Positions 36,658 through 45,642 of a stretch of 64,000 nucleotides of DNA are shown here, in pieces. Made by a program: the position numbers and the translations under genes. Position 1 is the stretch's first letter; every line of letters starts with the position of its first letter. The notes below the pieces were generated by a model that ran no database searches, was not told where the DNA came from, and worked only from the letters and a program-made list of their open reading frames with translations. Source of the stretch: Kroppenstedtia guangzhouensis (GTDB taxonomy: Bacteria > Bacillota > Bacilli > Thermoactinomycetales > DSM-45169); assembly GCF_014637345.1 (NCBI RefSeq), contig NZ_BMEX01000002.1, forward strand, positions 322,359-386,358. Reading direction: 5' to 3'.

Positions 36658-37077
36658 TCAGATGTAAAACATATAGGAATCCTGATCCCCGTCGGAGGAA
36701 TGGCTGTTCAGGTCCGCCAAGGTGGTGTTGTCCATCACCTCTGCGATCGCGTCCCGGATTTTACGCCAGAGCTCCCGCCGACCGGGATCTTCTTCCTCTG
36801 TAAATTCCACCGGACTGATCGGCCCTTCCAGGACACGGATCACATCCCCTGCAGTAATTTCCTCCGGTGAACGGGAAAGTTTATACCCTCCGTATGCTCC
36901 CCGTACACTTTTAACCAATCCTGCGTTTCTCAGGGGTGCCACCAACTGTTCCAGGTAGTGCTCGGACAGGTTGTGCCGCTCGGCTACGCTTTTCAGCGAA
37001 ACCGGCTTCTCCCCGAACCGGGCCGCCAAATCCATCATGATCGTCAATCCGTACCTTCCTTTGGTGGATACTTTCAA
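36658..37077 (-). CDS. cymR: Rrf2 family regulator CymR
   Basis: A 139-residue Rrf2 winged-helix repressor: KVSTKGRYGLTIMMDLA, HNLSEHYLEQLVAPLRNAGLVKSVRGAYGGYKL. There is no cysteine in the protein, so it cannot carry an Fe-S cluster as IscR does. This fits CymR, which controls cysteine metabolism with CysK in Bacillus. The TTG at 37077 is 8 bp from AAGAGG and matches the family start better than the GTG at 37086. It is cotranscribed with iscS. Confidence 0.9.
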   Translation of the reverse strand: MKVSTKGRYGLTIMMDLAARFGEKPVSLKSVAERHNLSEHYLEQLVAPLRNAGLVKSVRGAYGGYKLSRSPEEITAGDVIRVLEGPISPVEFTEEEDPGRRELWRKIRDAIAEVMDNTTLADLNSHSSDGDQDSYMFYI

Positions 37078-37750
37078 TCGCGTCACCTCTTCCCAACCAC
37101 TGTTTCATCATTTTATCCCAAAATTGTATGGAAAGTTGCATCATCGGCCCAATCGACACCGAAAAAAGCAACGTCCCCGCTCCGACGGGACCACCCAACA
37201 ACCAACCCGCAATCAACACCCCCACCTCCAACAGGAGGCGGACCCGGCTGAGAGGAGAGCCTGTCTTTTCCGACAGAACCAGCACCAGCGCATCCCTGGG
37301 ACCGGCTCCTAAGCGCGGTGCGATGTAGAGACCGTTGCCCAGACCGATCAAAGCCAGTCCCGTCAGCAACATGATAGATTGGCCCCAAAGAGAATCCGGG
37401 GTTTCCAGCCAACCAGTCCACAACCAACCGTCCACAAACCATCCCATCAACATCATATTGATGATTGCTCCCCACCCCGGCAACTTCCAGGCAATGACCG
37501 CAGCAAGAGTCACCACCGCCACCCCGACCAGTTGTAACCACATTCCCACAGTCAACGGGGTGACAGAAGCCAGTCCCATATGGAAAACATCCCAGGGAGC
37601 CAGTCCCATTTCGGCTCGGATCATCACCGCGATTCCCAAAGACATCACCCAGAGCCCCGCCATAAAGGCACTCCACCGGATCAGAAAAGGCCGCCCCTTC
37701 GGGCGGATGCTTCGTACGCTTCGCTTCTCTTCACCTGTTGCCAATTTCAA
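36911..37750 (-). CDS. YczE/YitT-like integral membrane protein overlapping cymR
   Basis: A membrane protein with about five spans and the family pattern GIAVMIRAEMGLAPWDVFHMGLA, GNGLYIAPRLGAGPRDALVL and SRVRLLLEVGVLIAGWLLGGPVGAGTLL. Starting at a TTG at 37750 (AGAAGGG 8 bp upstream) it has 279 residues. The family normally ends near residue 220, but here the frame continues about 170 bp into cymR in another frame before stopping at 36911. The tail is basic and low-complexity, so the original stop may be lost. The function is unknown. Confidence 0.75.
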   Translation of the reverse strand: MKLATGEEKRSVRSIRPKGRPFLIRWSAFMAGLWVMSLGIAVMIRAEMGLAPWDVFHMGLASVTPLTVGMWLQLVGVAVVTLAAVIAWKLPGWGAIINMMLMGWFVDGWLWTGWLETPDSLWGQSIMLLTGLALIGLGNGLYIAPRLGAGPRDALVLVLSEKTGSPLSRVRLLLEVGVLIAGWLLGGPVGAGTLLFSVSIGPMMQLSIQFWDKMMKQWLGRGDAIESIHQRKVRIDDHDGFGGPVRGEAGFAEKRSRAAQPVRALPGTVGGTPEKRRIG

Positions 37751-37991
37751 ATCATCAACCCTTCTATTCGCGTTGATCAAACCCTCCGAACAGGACATCA
37801 CAGCTAGTGTAACACAAGTTGGCATAAAGGAAAGGGCAAAGGGGAGGGCACCGCCCACTCCCTTCAAAAGCCGGTCCATTCTATTGTACAATATCTTCAA
37901 ACAGCACCCGGCTTTAAAAGCATAACAGAAAGGAGGAAGACGCCACCGCTGACCGCAGGATCCTGTGGTGACGGCAAGCGTCTGATCTTCC

Positions 37992-39326
37992 ATGAATCTT
38001 TTCGATTACGGACAAGAACAGGAAAAAGAAAATACAGCTCCTCTGGCGGCACGAATGCGCCCCCGCACCTTGGACGAAATCGTGGGTCAATCCCACATCC
38101 TGGGACACGGCAAATTGTTGCGCCGATCCATCGAAGCGGACCAACTTTCATCTATACTTCTTTACGGCCCTCCGGGAACGGGAAAAACCACTTTGGCCAA
38201 AGTGATTGCCAATACGACCCAAGCCCGTTTTGAACAGTTGAACGCTGTAATCGCCGGGGTGGCCGAGATCCGCCGTATCACCCGGGACGCAAAAGAACAG
38301 CTGGGAATGTATAACTTGCGCACCTTGCTGTTTATCGACGAAATCCACCGTTTCAACAAGTCCCAGCAAGATGCCCTTCTCCCCTTCGTGGAAGATGGAA
38401 CAATCATCCTGATCGGGGCAACCACGGAGAATCCCTCTTTTGAAGTGAACTCCGCCCTTCTCTCCCGCTCCCGCCTTTTTCAGTTGTATCCCCTGACTGA
38501 GGAAAACCTGAAATCCTTGGCCCGCCGCGCCCTCACAGATGAAGAGCGTGGTCTTGGGAACTTCCGGACTCAGGTGGAAGAGGAGGCTCTGGATCACATC
38601 GTCCGGGCCGCCGGCGGAGACGCCCGCAACATGCTCAATGCTCTGGAGTTGGCTGTCACCACCACTTCTCCGGAAGAAAACGGCATTCGTCGGATCACCC
38701 CGGAGGTGGCGGAGGAATCCATCCAGCGTAAAATCGTCCGTTATGACAAAGGCGGAGACAACCACTATGACACGATCTCAGCTTTTATCAAAAGCATGCG
38801 GGGGTCCGATCCCGATGCCGCCCTGTATTATCTGGCCAAGATGATTCATGCCGGAGAGGACCCCCGCTTCATCGCCCGGCGGGTGTTTATCCACGCCGCC
38901 GAAGACGTAGGCATGGCCGATCCCCGGGCTCTCCTGATCGCCTCCGCCGCAGCCCAAGCGGTGGAGCATATTGGCCTTCCCGAAGCCCAGATTCCCTTGG
39001 CGGAAGCGGTGATCTACATTGCCACTGCTCCCAAAAGCAATGCCGTCTATCAGGGGATCGCCCAAGCGATGGATGCAGTGAAACAGGAAGTCCGGGGAGA
39101 AGTTCCCCCCCATCTGCGGGACACCCATTTCAAGGGGGCCAAAGCCCAAGGGCGGGGAGTCGGCTATCTGTATCCCCACAGCTTCCCCAGAGGATATGTA
39201 GACCAGCAATACCTGCCCGATGAACACACGGGCAAAACCTTCTACCACCCCACCGACATCGGGTATGAAAAAAAATTGAAGGATTTCATCCAATGGGTGA
39301 AACAATCTCCACCAGATGAAAAATAA
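37992..39326 (+). CDS. rarA: Replication-associated recombination protein A
   Basis: A 444-residue AAA+ ATPase of the RarA/MgsA/WRNIP1 family that acts at stalled forks. Walker A GPPGTGKTTLAKV near 59-71, Walker B LLFIDEIHRFNKSQQDALLP near 114-133, sensor ATTENPSFEVNSALLSRS near 147-164 and the tetramerisation domain YDTISAFIKSMRGSDPDAALYYLAKM. The position by cymR-iscS and near aspS-hisS matches yrvN. It is read opposite to its neighbours. Confidence 0.95.
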   Translation: MNLFDYGQEQEKENTAPLAARMRPRTLDEIVGQSHILGHGKLLRRSIEADQLSSILLYGPPGTGKTTLAKVIANTTQARFEQLNAVIAGVAEIRRITRDAKEQLGMYNLRTLLFIDEIHRFNKSQQDALLPFVEDGTIILIGATTENPSFEVNSALLSRSRLFQLYPLTEENLKSLARRALTDEERGLGNFRTQVEEEALDHIVRAAGGDARNMLNALELAVTTTSPEENGIRRITPEVAEESIQRKIVRYDKGGDNHYDTISAFIKSMRGSDPDAALYYLAKMIHAGEDPRFIARRVFIHAAEDVGMADPRALLIASAAAQAVEHIGLPEAQIPLAEAVIYIATAPKSNAVYQGIAQAMDAVKQEVRGEVPPHLRDTHFKGAKAQGRGVGYLYPHSFPRGYVDQQYLPDEHTGKTFYHPTDIGYEKKLKDFIQWVKQSPPDEK

Positions 39327-39327
39327 A

Positions 39328-39362
39328 AACCCGCCACCTATAAGAGGTGGCGGGTTATTTTT
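39328..39362 (+). terminator. Terminator of rarA
   Basis: AACCCGCCACCT and AGGTGGCGGGTT (12 bp, 5-base loop) are followed by ATTTTT. The right arm overlaps the presumed ancestral stop of the convergent aminopeptidase. Confidence 0.92.
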
Positions 39363-40249
39363 CCGGTAGAGGGCGGAGCCGACGATATAGGCCACATCTT
39401 GCAATTTCTCCTTGCTGATCTTGTCGATGGTGTCATCCGGGGAGTGGTACCAGGGCTCCAGAGGTGTATGGATAAAAAGCGCGGCTGGTATGCCCAACTC
39501 GTAAAACGGTACATGGTCACTCCGTCCCAGCATGCTGAAAGGGGGAATCTTCTGTGACACCCGCACGCCGGCAGAGGCAGCCAAGTCGGTCACAGTATTC
39601 TTCTGCCCATCCACAGTAAACATCGTCAAATTCCCGGCGTCTCGACTACCGATCATATCCATCTGGAACATGGCTGCCGTCCGTTCCACTTCGTCCTTGG
39701 TCAATGTGGATGCATAATGGCGGGAACCGACAAGACCCCGCTCTTCGGCACCAAAGGCGATAAAACGAATCTCCGTATCCGTCGGCATGTTTTTCAGGAC
39801 ACGGGCCATTTCCAACAGTACACCTGTGCCGGAGGCATCATCGTTGGCTCCCGGCGCATTGCGCACCGAGTCATGATGGGCACCGACAACGATGATCTGA
39901 CCCGTGTCATGATTGGGGTGGGACCGCTTGGTGGCAATCACGTTGTAAGAAGTGGTTCCACCGGCAAAGGTGAAAGGTTGCACCTGCACATCATCATAAC
40001 CGTATCGCTCAAATTCCTCCGCCAAATATTCAACCGTCTGCAGTTCAGCATCCGTTCCGGCCACTCTCGGACCGATCACCTCGGACAGATGGTGAATGTG
40101 ACGGTAGATATTATCCACCTGGATCCTTTGATGATCTTATTGTCAAAGGCATGTTTGGAGGGATTGTCAGGTGCAGCCGCCTGTACTGGCGCCTGCACCA
40201 AGGTCAGAATCAAGGCGATACAGAGCGCCCATGCCGTAAATTTTTTCAT
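39355..40249 (-). pseudogene. Frameshifted secreted M28 aminopeptidase (YwaD-like)
   Basis: The ATG at 40249 (GGAGG 7 bp upstream) begins a good signal peptide (KKFTAWALCIALILTLVQAPVQAAA). About 45 codons in, near 40118, the frame shifts; the catalytic part continues in another frame from VDNIYRHIHHLSEVIGPRVAGT. Zinc and active-site motifs are intact (GAHHDSVRNAPGANDDASGTG, FGAEERGLVGS, DMIG, EPWYHSPDDTI). Near 39360 an AAAAA run that would give YRKK-stop with one more A has lost the stop, so the frame reads into the antisense of rarA. Two one-base indels therefore separate this from an intact gene; sequencing error is possible. The PA insert of YwaD is absent. Confidence 0.75.
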
Positions 40250-40480
40250 GATGAAGCCTCCTTCAGTTTTTTGGGTAACTGAATGAACCTCCCGCGGATA
40301 AAGTATGCTTCCTTGATCCGATGCTTGTACTCCCCCCTTTTTCACACTTCACGCGGATTCCCCCGCCCGCCATTTCCAATCTTTAGGCAATTCAATTCAC
40401 TATCATTGATAATAACGACATCACTGATTTTGGACAAGCAGGAATCTTCCGGTTGCAGGGAGAAATGTTGTATATCATAT

Positions 40481-40503
40481 AAAAACCGCCTGTGAAAAGG
40501 CGG
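40481..40503 (-). terminator. Terminator of the nucleotidase gene
   Basis: On the reverse strand CCGCCT-TTTCAC-AGGCGG is followed by TTTTTATA. Confidence 0.88.
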
Positions 40504-40537
40504 AATCAAAACAGGGACTAACCTTTCTCCATCAACA

Positions 40538-41122
40538 TCAACTGTTCCTTCTGATTTTCTCCTCCATCTGCTCAATCAACGGTTCTGCTTCGTCCCAACC
40601 GGTGATCCGGGGCAGTTCATTCCGGTAATTCCGATTATAGGGCGCATCCATCACCACTGTAGGGATTCCCGCCGCTACCAGTCGGTCCAAATGTTGTGGT
40701 GCGTCTTCAAAAAAGAGTTCCACACCGAGCTTTTGGGCCACCTTCGCTTTGTCCTGTGACCCCATAAACAAGTTTTCGCCATCGTAAGGAAACCCGTGTT
40801 TACGAAGCCAATCCTCCGTCACCCGGGTGATCTCCGGAATCCCAGGACGGGCGGTGATGAAAAAGACTTCATGACCTTTTTCCTTCAGATCGCGGAGAAC
40901 AGGAGCGGCATTTTCCAGGGGAACCCCAAGAGTGTAGATTTTGGCCTCCAATTTTCGCCACAGTCTTCTGCCCTCTTTCCGGTTCAGACCGTAGGCCCGA
41001 TCCAGATGAAAATCCCGAACCTCCTCGCAACGGACAGAGCGGTTGAGTTCTTCGTTGAAGCAGCGGACAGCCGCTTCTTGCGTCCTTTTGATCGTTCCGT
41101 CAATATCCACACCAAGTTTCAT
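40538..41122 (-). CDS. HAD-superfamily 5'-deoxyribonucleotidase-like protein (YqfW-like)
   Basis: A 194-residue HAD protein of the NT5C type. Motif I is GVDIDGTI near residues 4-11 (nucleophile Asp, then DGT), motif II FFITARPG near 87 and motif III/IV FFEDAPQHLDRL near 138. It probably dephosphorylates nucleotides; the substrate is not predictable. The ATG at 41122 lies 9 bp from GAAGG; the ATG three codons earlier is too close to it. It lies in the place of yrvM in the Bacillus order. Confidence 0.83.
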   Translation of the reverse strand: MKLGVDIDGTIKRTQEAAVRCFNEELNRSVRCEEVRDFHLDRAYGLNRKEGRRLWRKLEAKIYTLGVPLENAAPVLRDLKEKGHEVFFITARPGIPEITRVTEDWLRKHGFPYDGENLFMGSQDKAKVAQKLGVELFFEDAPQHLDRLVAAGIPTVVMDAPYNRNYRNELPRITGWDEAEPLIEQMEEKIRRNS

Positions 41123-41204
41123 GATCAACATCCTTCAAAAGTTTGTCCACAGACCGCTTCCCTTTAGTATCCAAGAAAGAGTGGGATTTTAAAACGAATA
41201 AAAA

Positions 41205-41385
41205 AAGAAGAGCCCCATTATGCCGTGGCTCCCTAAGTTTTGAACCTGCTCGTGGCAGGTGGGTGCCCTGCACCCGTGTTAACAAGTCCCGGAAAGGGCA
41301 TTTGCGCTCACAGATGACACAGGCTCCCGTTTAGAAGGTGTTGGCTCAAAACTGTCGGTGGTTCACGAACATCTCAGGGCTCTTT
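41205..41385 (-). ncRNA. ssrS: 6S RNA
   Basis: On the reverse strand the transcript begins near GAGCCCTGAGATGTTCGTG and ends with ACTTAGGGAGCCACGGCATA and GGGGCTC followed by a T run. The terminal pairing GAGCCC/GGGGCTC, the internal arm GTTTTGAGCC and GGTTCAAAAC and the closing motif are typical of Firmicutes 6S RNA, which binds the housekeeping RNA polymerase. The position between the nucleotidase gene and aspS resembles bsrA near aspS in Bacillus. Confidence 0.93.
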
Positions 41386-41456
41386 TTGTGATTTTATATT
41401 ACCACATGCGTCGGATCTTTATCAAGCGGAAGTTTGTGTCTGATTCGACCCATTTC

Positions 41457-43241
41457 TCACTGACGGGAAGTCTCCCGCTCCCTGTGGGTGATATGGAGCT
41501 CATCCAACTGATGTTTCGAGACCGGTGATGGAGCTCCCGTCATGAGACAGGTGGCGCTGGCAGTCTTGGGGAATGCGATCGTGTCCCGCAGGTTACTGCG
41601 GCCGGCCAACAGCATCACCAGACGATCGAAACCAAAGGCGATTCCCCCGTGGGGCGGTGCCCCGTATTCAAAAGCCTCCAACAGATAGCCAAACTGCGCC
41701 TTCGCCTCTTCCATCGTGAAACCCAAAGCTTCAAACATCATTTCCTGGATCTCGCGACGATGGATGCGCCGGCTTCCCCCGCCGATTTCATACCCATTCA
41801 ACACCATATCGTAAGCTTTCGCCCGGACTTGGGAAGGGTCGGTCTTCAACAACGGAATATCCTCATCCACCGGACTGGTGAAGGGATGGTGTTCCGCATG
41901 ATAGCGGCCCTCTTCCTCATCATATGAGAGCAGGGGGAAATGGGTCACCCAAGCGAATTGGTAAACTCCTGCCGGGATCAGATCCAGCTCCTTGGCCAGG
42001 CGGACCCGCAGTTCTCCCAACACCTCATTCACCACCCGGGGACGGTCGGCAACGAAAAGGAGAAGATCACCGGTCTCCGCTTCCGTCGCCTTCATGATGT
42101 CATGCCATTCGCGTTCGGAAAGAAACTTGGCCACCGGCCCCTTGGTTCCCGCTTCCCGGACAGCGAGCCAGGCCAATCCTTTGGCCCCTAATTGCTGAGC
42201 CACTTCTCCCCAGGAATCGATCACCTTGCGGCTCCAGTCGGCCTTTCCCTTCACATTGATCGCCTTGACCCGTCCCCCATCGGCCACAGTGGAGGCGAAC
42301 ACCTTGAAGGCGCTCTCTTTCACCATCTCGGACAGGTCCACCAGTTCCATGCCAAAGCGAAGGTCGGGACGGTCACTGCCAAACCGATCCATCGCCTCTT
42401 GATACGGAATCCGACGGAAAGGGCGTTCCACTTCGACACCGATGGTTTCCCGGAACAATTCCGCCACCATTTCCTCCATCATCGCCATCAGAGTTTCCGT
42501 CTCCAGAAAGGAGGCCTCGATATCGATCTGGGTAAATTCCGGCTGACGATCCGCCCGCAGATCCTCATCCCGGAAACAGCGGACGATTTGGAAATAACGT
42601 TCCAAACCTGAGACCATCAACAGTTGTTTGAAGATCTGAGGGGATTGAGGCAGGGCGTAAAATTCCCCTTCATGTACCCGGCTCGGTACCAGGTAGTCTC
42701 GGGCCCCCTCCGGGCTGCTCTTGGTCAACATCGGGGTTTCCACTTCGATAAATCCGTGTGCATCGAGAAAGCGACGCACAATCTGCATCGCCCGGTGTCT
42801 GAGGAGTAGCGTCTCTTGCATCATCGGGCGGCGCAGATCGAGATAGCGATACTTCAGGCGGGTGGTCTCCTCCACATCAATCTCATCGGACACTGTAAAA
42901 GGAGGGGTTTTGGAAGCATTCAGGACTTCCACTTCCCGTGCCAGCACCTCAATCTCCCCCGTCTCCATCTTGGGGTTGACCGTCTCTTCCGATCGAGCCA
43001 CCACTTCCCCCTGAACCGCCAGCACATATTCGCTCCGCACCTTGTCGGCGATTTCCGCCGCTTTTGGGGATACCTCCGGGTTGATCACCACCTGAACCGT
43101 ACCGGAACGATCCCGCAGATCCAGGAAGATCAAGCCGCCCAAGTTCCTCCACTTCCGGACCCAGCCGTTAAGTATGACCGTCGAGCCCACATATTCCTTG
43201 GTCAACAAACCGCAGTCATGGTTCTTAAAACTCGACTCCAT
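41457..43241 (-). CDS. aspS: Aspartyl-tRNA synthetase
   Basis: A 594-residue bacterial-type AspRS: N-terminal OB-fold anticodon-binding domain ([28 protein letters not shown]), catalytic core with RYLDLRRP near 133, [60 protein letters not shown], a GAD insertion domain (about 300-415) and the C-terminal [15 protein letters not shown]. It is cotranscribed with hisS, 21 bp apart, and shares the T-box leader. Confidence 0.98.
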   Translation of the reverse strand: MESSFKNHDCGLLTKEYVGSTVILNGWVRKWRNLGGLIFLDLRDRSGTVQVVINPEVSPKAAEIADKVRSEYVLAVQGEVVARSEETVNPKMETGEIEVLAREVEVLNASKTPPFTVSDEIDVEETTRLKYRYLDLRRPMMQETLLLRHRAMQIVRRFLDAHGFIEVETPMLTKSSPEGARDYLVPSRVHEGEFYALPQSPQIFKQLLMVSGLERYFQIVRCFRDEDLRADRQPEFTQIDIEASFLETETLMAMMEEMVAELFRETIGVEVERPFRRIPYQEAMDRFGSDRPDLRFGMELVDLSEMVKESAFKVFASTVADGGRVKAINVKGKADWSRKVIDSWGEVAQQLGAKGLAWLAVREAGTKGPVAKFLSEREWHDIMKATEAETGDLLLFVADRPRVVNEVLGELRVRLAKELDLIPAGVYQFAWVTHFPLLSYDEEEGRYHAEHHPFTSPVDEDIPLLKTDPSQVRAKAYDMVLNGYEIGGGSRRIHRREIQEMMFEALGFTMEEAKAQFGYLLEAFEYGAPPHGGIAFGFDRLVMLLAGRSNLRDTIAFPKTASATCLMTGAPSPVSKHQLDELHITHRERETSRQ

Positions 43242-43262
43242 GGAAATCCCTCTTTTCTCAGC

Positions 43263-44525
43263 CTATCTTGTACATGCATTACGAATATAATCCGTCAGTT
43301 GGTCCAGCTGGATCGTCTCCTGTTCACCGGTGGCCAAGTTTTTGACCACAATCCGGTTTTCCTCCAGTTCATTCTCACCCAGAATGGCCACATGCGTCGC
43401 TCCGGACCGGTCAGCGGCCTTCAGTTGGGCTTTGAGTTTTCGATCAAGATAATCCCGTTCGGCGGAGAGACCCGCCTCCCGGAGTTGTTTCAAAAGGGAG
43501 ATCCCCCGTTTTTTGGTCGCGGCACCCAAGGTGATCAGGAAACAGTCCACTCCCCGGCGGATCGGCAGATTCACCTCCTGTTGCTCCAGAGCCAGGATCA
43601 CCCGCTCCAAGCCGAGACCGAAGCCGATTCCCGGCAGATCCGGGCCTCCCACTTCTTCCACCAGACCGTTGTAACGGCCGCCCCCACCCAACGAACCACT
43701 CCCCGCCTCTTCCAAAACGTATTCAAAAGCGGTCTGGGTGTAATAATCCAATCCTCGCACCAGCCGGGGTTGGATCTGATAGGGAACTTCCAGGAGATCC
43801 AGAATCTCTTTCACGCTATCAAAGTGAGGTGCGCATTCATCACAAAGAAATTGGATCATTTTCGGAGCATCCTCAATCAACCTGCTGCAGGTCTCGTTTT
43901 TGCAGTCCAACACGCGCATCGGATTCCGTTCCAGCCTGGACTGGCAATCCTTGCAAAGCTCCTCCCGGTGGGGGCTTAGAAACTCCACCAGTGCCTCCCG
44001 ATGAACCGGCCGGCAGCGGGGACAGCCGACACTGTTTACTTCCACCCGGACCTTCCTCAGTCCGACAGCGGTGTAAAACCGGTAACCCAGGTCAATAATC
44101 TCCGCATCCGCTTCGGGTTCCCGCGTCCCGAACACTTCCACGCCAAACTGATGAAATTGCCGTTGCCGTCCAGCCTGGGGACGTTCATACCGGAACATGG
44201 GCCCCATATAATACAGCTTGGTCGGTTGCGGCCCGGCATACAACTTGTTTTCCACAAAGGAACGGACGACAGAGGCTGTCCCTTCCGGTCGCAAGGTCAG
44301 ACTGCGTCCGCCCCGGTCTTCAAATGTGTACATCTCTTTCTCCACGATATCCGTGGTCTCCCCCACCCCACGCCGAAACAGCTCTGTCTGTTCAAACATC
44401 GGGGTGCGGATTTCGGAAAAGTGATAGAGACGGCAGAGTTCCCGGGCCTTCTCCTCCATGTACTGCCACTTTTCCACTTCACCGGGTAACAGATCCGACG
44501 TACCACGGGGGATCCGATAGTTCAC
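43263..44525 (-). CDS. hisS: Histidyl-tRNA synthetase
   Basis: A 420-residue HisRS: IPRGTSDLLPGE, motif 2 YMGPMFRYERPQAGRQRQFHQFGVEVFG, the histidine-binding LVRGLDYYTQTAFEYV near 258-273 and a C-terminal anticodon-binding domain (about 325-415). It is the first gene of hisS-aspS, as in Bacillus, behind a T-box leader. Confidence 0.98.
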   Translation of the reverse strand: MNYRIPRGTSDLLPGEVEKWQYMEEKARELCRLYHFSEIRTPMFEQTELFRRGVGETTDIVEKEMYTFEDRGGRSLTLRPEGTASVVRSFVENKLYAGPQPTKLYYMGPMFRYERPQAGRQRQFHQFGVEVFGTREPEADAEIIDLGYRFYTAVGLRKVRVEVNSVGCPRCRPVHREALVEFLSPHREELCKDCQSRLERNPMRVLDCKNETCSRLIEDAPKMIQFLCDECAPHFDSVKEILDLLEVPYQIQPRLVRGLDYYTQTAFEYVLEEAGSGSLGGGGRYNGLVEEVGGPDLPGIGFGLGLERVILALEQQEVNLPIRRGVDCFLITLGAATKKRGISLLKQLREAGLSAERDYLDRKLKAQLKAADRSGATHVAILGENELEENRIVVKNLATGEQETIQLDQLTDYIRNACTR

Positions 44526-44551
44526 TTACTCCCGCCTCCTCAAAAGCAATA

Positions 44552-44825
44552 TAAAAAATCTCCCGCCACTGACCTGCTTGTCAGGGACGAGAGATTGGTT
44601 CACATTTTCCCGCGGTGCCACCCTTTTTGGAAACGGATTTTGCCTCCGCTTCCCGCTCAGGCCAGGTATCGTCCGGCTGACGTCCGAATCTACCAACCCC
44701 ATCGGGTGTTCGGTCCGGAACCTCCAGGTGTCTTTCCCCGGGGCGGGACAGAGAAGCGCTTGCAGCCCATGGACGCTTCCTCTCTGGCTGCCCGGTTCCC
44801 GGGTACTTTTCCCATCATCGGTGAA
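44552..44825 (-). ncRNA. T-box leader of hisS-aspS
   Basis: On the reverse strand the antiterminator core GGGTGGCACCGCGGG (core at 44620-44611) is followed by the terminator (AATCTCTCGTCCCTGAC paired with GTCAGTGGCGGGAGATT) and TTTTTTATA at 44557-44549. Stem I begins near 44825 with AAAAGTACCC and CCAGAGAGGAAGCG. Uncharged tRNA-His and/or tRNA-Asp should open the terminator; the specifier codon was not assigned with certainty. Confidence 0.94.
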
Positions 44826-45078
44826 TCCTGCTCAAGTTGTTGTTAAGACAGGATTGTACGGGATGGATGGACAAAAGTCAAGGTGTTTGTGAAAAAAGAT
44901 ACAAATTCATCCCCATCATCATCTGGATCTGTCAGAAAAAATCAGAATGGACTCGGATTGTCGCCCCCCAGATGTGTATCTGTCGAGCTTCCGTGATAAA
45001 ACGTGAAGAGACCGTTTTGTTATGGAACAAATCCGAAAACAGCTTCGCCTAAATTTAAATTTTGTTGTATCACAGATG

Positions 45079-45108
45079 TTTACTTTTCATAATCTGTTAT
45101 AGTATAAT
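45079..45108 (+). promoter_or_regulatory. Promoter of the six-cysteine peptide gene
   Basis: TTTACT (45079-45084) and TATAAT (45103-45108), 18-bp spacer, lie in an AT-rich stretch 28 bp before the peptide start. Confidence 0.7.
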
Positions 45109-45136
45109 AAGATCAACCTGATCGGGAGGGATTCCA

Positions 45137-45271
45137 ATGCACACCAACCCTCAAACGCAGGACGTGTGCCCAGTTTGTGGGAGCGCCATTGAGGATAGCC
45201 GTGAAGTGGCATTGAACGAATGCTGCTCCAACCATTGGGTGAAGCAGCAGATCGACAACTGCTACTGCTGA
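45137..45271 (+). CDS. Six-cysteine 44-residue peptide, candidate precursor peptide
   Basis: An ATG at 45137 with GGGAGGG upstream opens 44 codons. Cysteines lie at residues 11, 14, 29, 30, 42 and 44: a CPVCG pair, a CC pair followed by SNHW and a terminal CYC. There is no signal peptide. It has its own promoter and terminator and lies 370 bp before a radical SAM gene, an ATP-grasp ligase gene and an MFS gene on the same strand. Two readings are open: a precursor peptide modified by these enzymes, or a small zinc-binding protein (CxxC plus CC and His). I do not recognise a family. Confidence 0.6.
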   Translation: MHTNPQTQDVCPVCGSAIEDSREVALNECCSNHWVKQQIDNCYC

Positions 45272-45316
45272 GGGGTACTTTCCGACACTCACTCCTTTTC
45301 CTGTGATCCACCTTTT

Positions 45317-45342
45317 GAGCCTCCCTTGTGAGGCTCTTTTTG
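45317..45342 (+). terminator. Terminator after the six-cysteine peptide gene
   Basis: GAGCCTC and GAGGCTC around a 6-base loop are followed by TTTTTGTTTT. It makes the peptide gene a separate transcript, or allows strong peptide expression with partial read-through into the enzyme genes. Confidence 0.9.
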
Positions 45343-45642
45343 TTTTATAACAGAGTTAAAATCCTCTTATTTCACTATTGGGACTCTCCGCTATTAAAAA
45401 CACTGTTCCTCTCGACTCCCCAAATGCGAAATGGTAGAATATACATCGGAAGGATATACAATTTAGGTGAACCAGGCTGCCACTTGACAGAATCCTTCAA
45501 AAAATAAATATAGTGCTACCCGTCGCGCAGATGTACACACCACAGAATTCACAGTAAATTTTAGCTCGATTCTTTTCTTGGAGTGGAGTAACTGCTCACC
45601 TGTCTCGGTCCTTCCTTACACCTATTATGGGGAGGGTAAACA
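45343..45642 (+). promoter_or_regulatory. Leader region of the radical SAM operon with a likely promoter
   Basis: TTGACA at 45484-45489 with TATAGT at 45509-45514 (19-bp spacer) is the best promoter. This leaves a 5' leader of about 120 bases before GGGGAGGG and the ATG at 45643. Another -10-like TATACAAT lies near 45457. No riboswitch family is recognised. Confidence 0.5.

Noticed and set aside
38778-39354. Extension of the M28 aminopeptidase frame into the antisense of rarA
   Set aside because: The extra 190 codons lie opposite a conserved AAA+ gene and follow the lost stop; not a real domain.
40400-40416. Fur-like AT-rich sequence TATCATTGATAATAA
   Set aside because: It does not fit the 7-1-7 palindrome well and no gene starts next to it; too weak to call.
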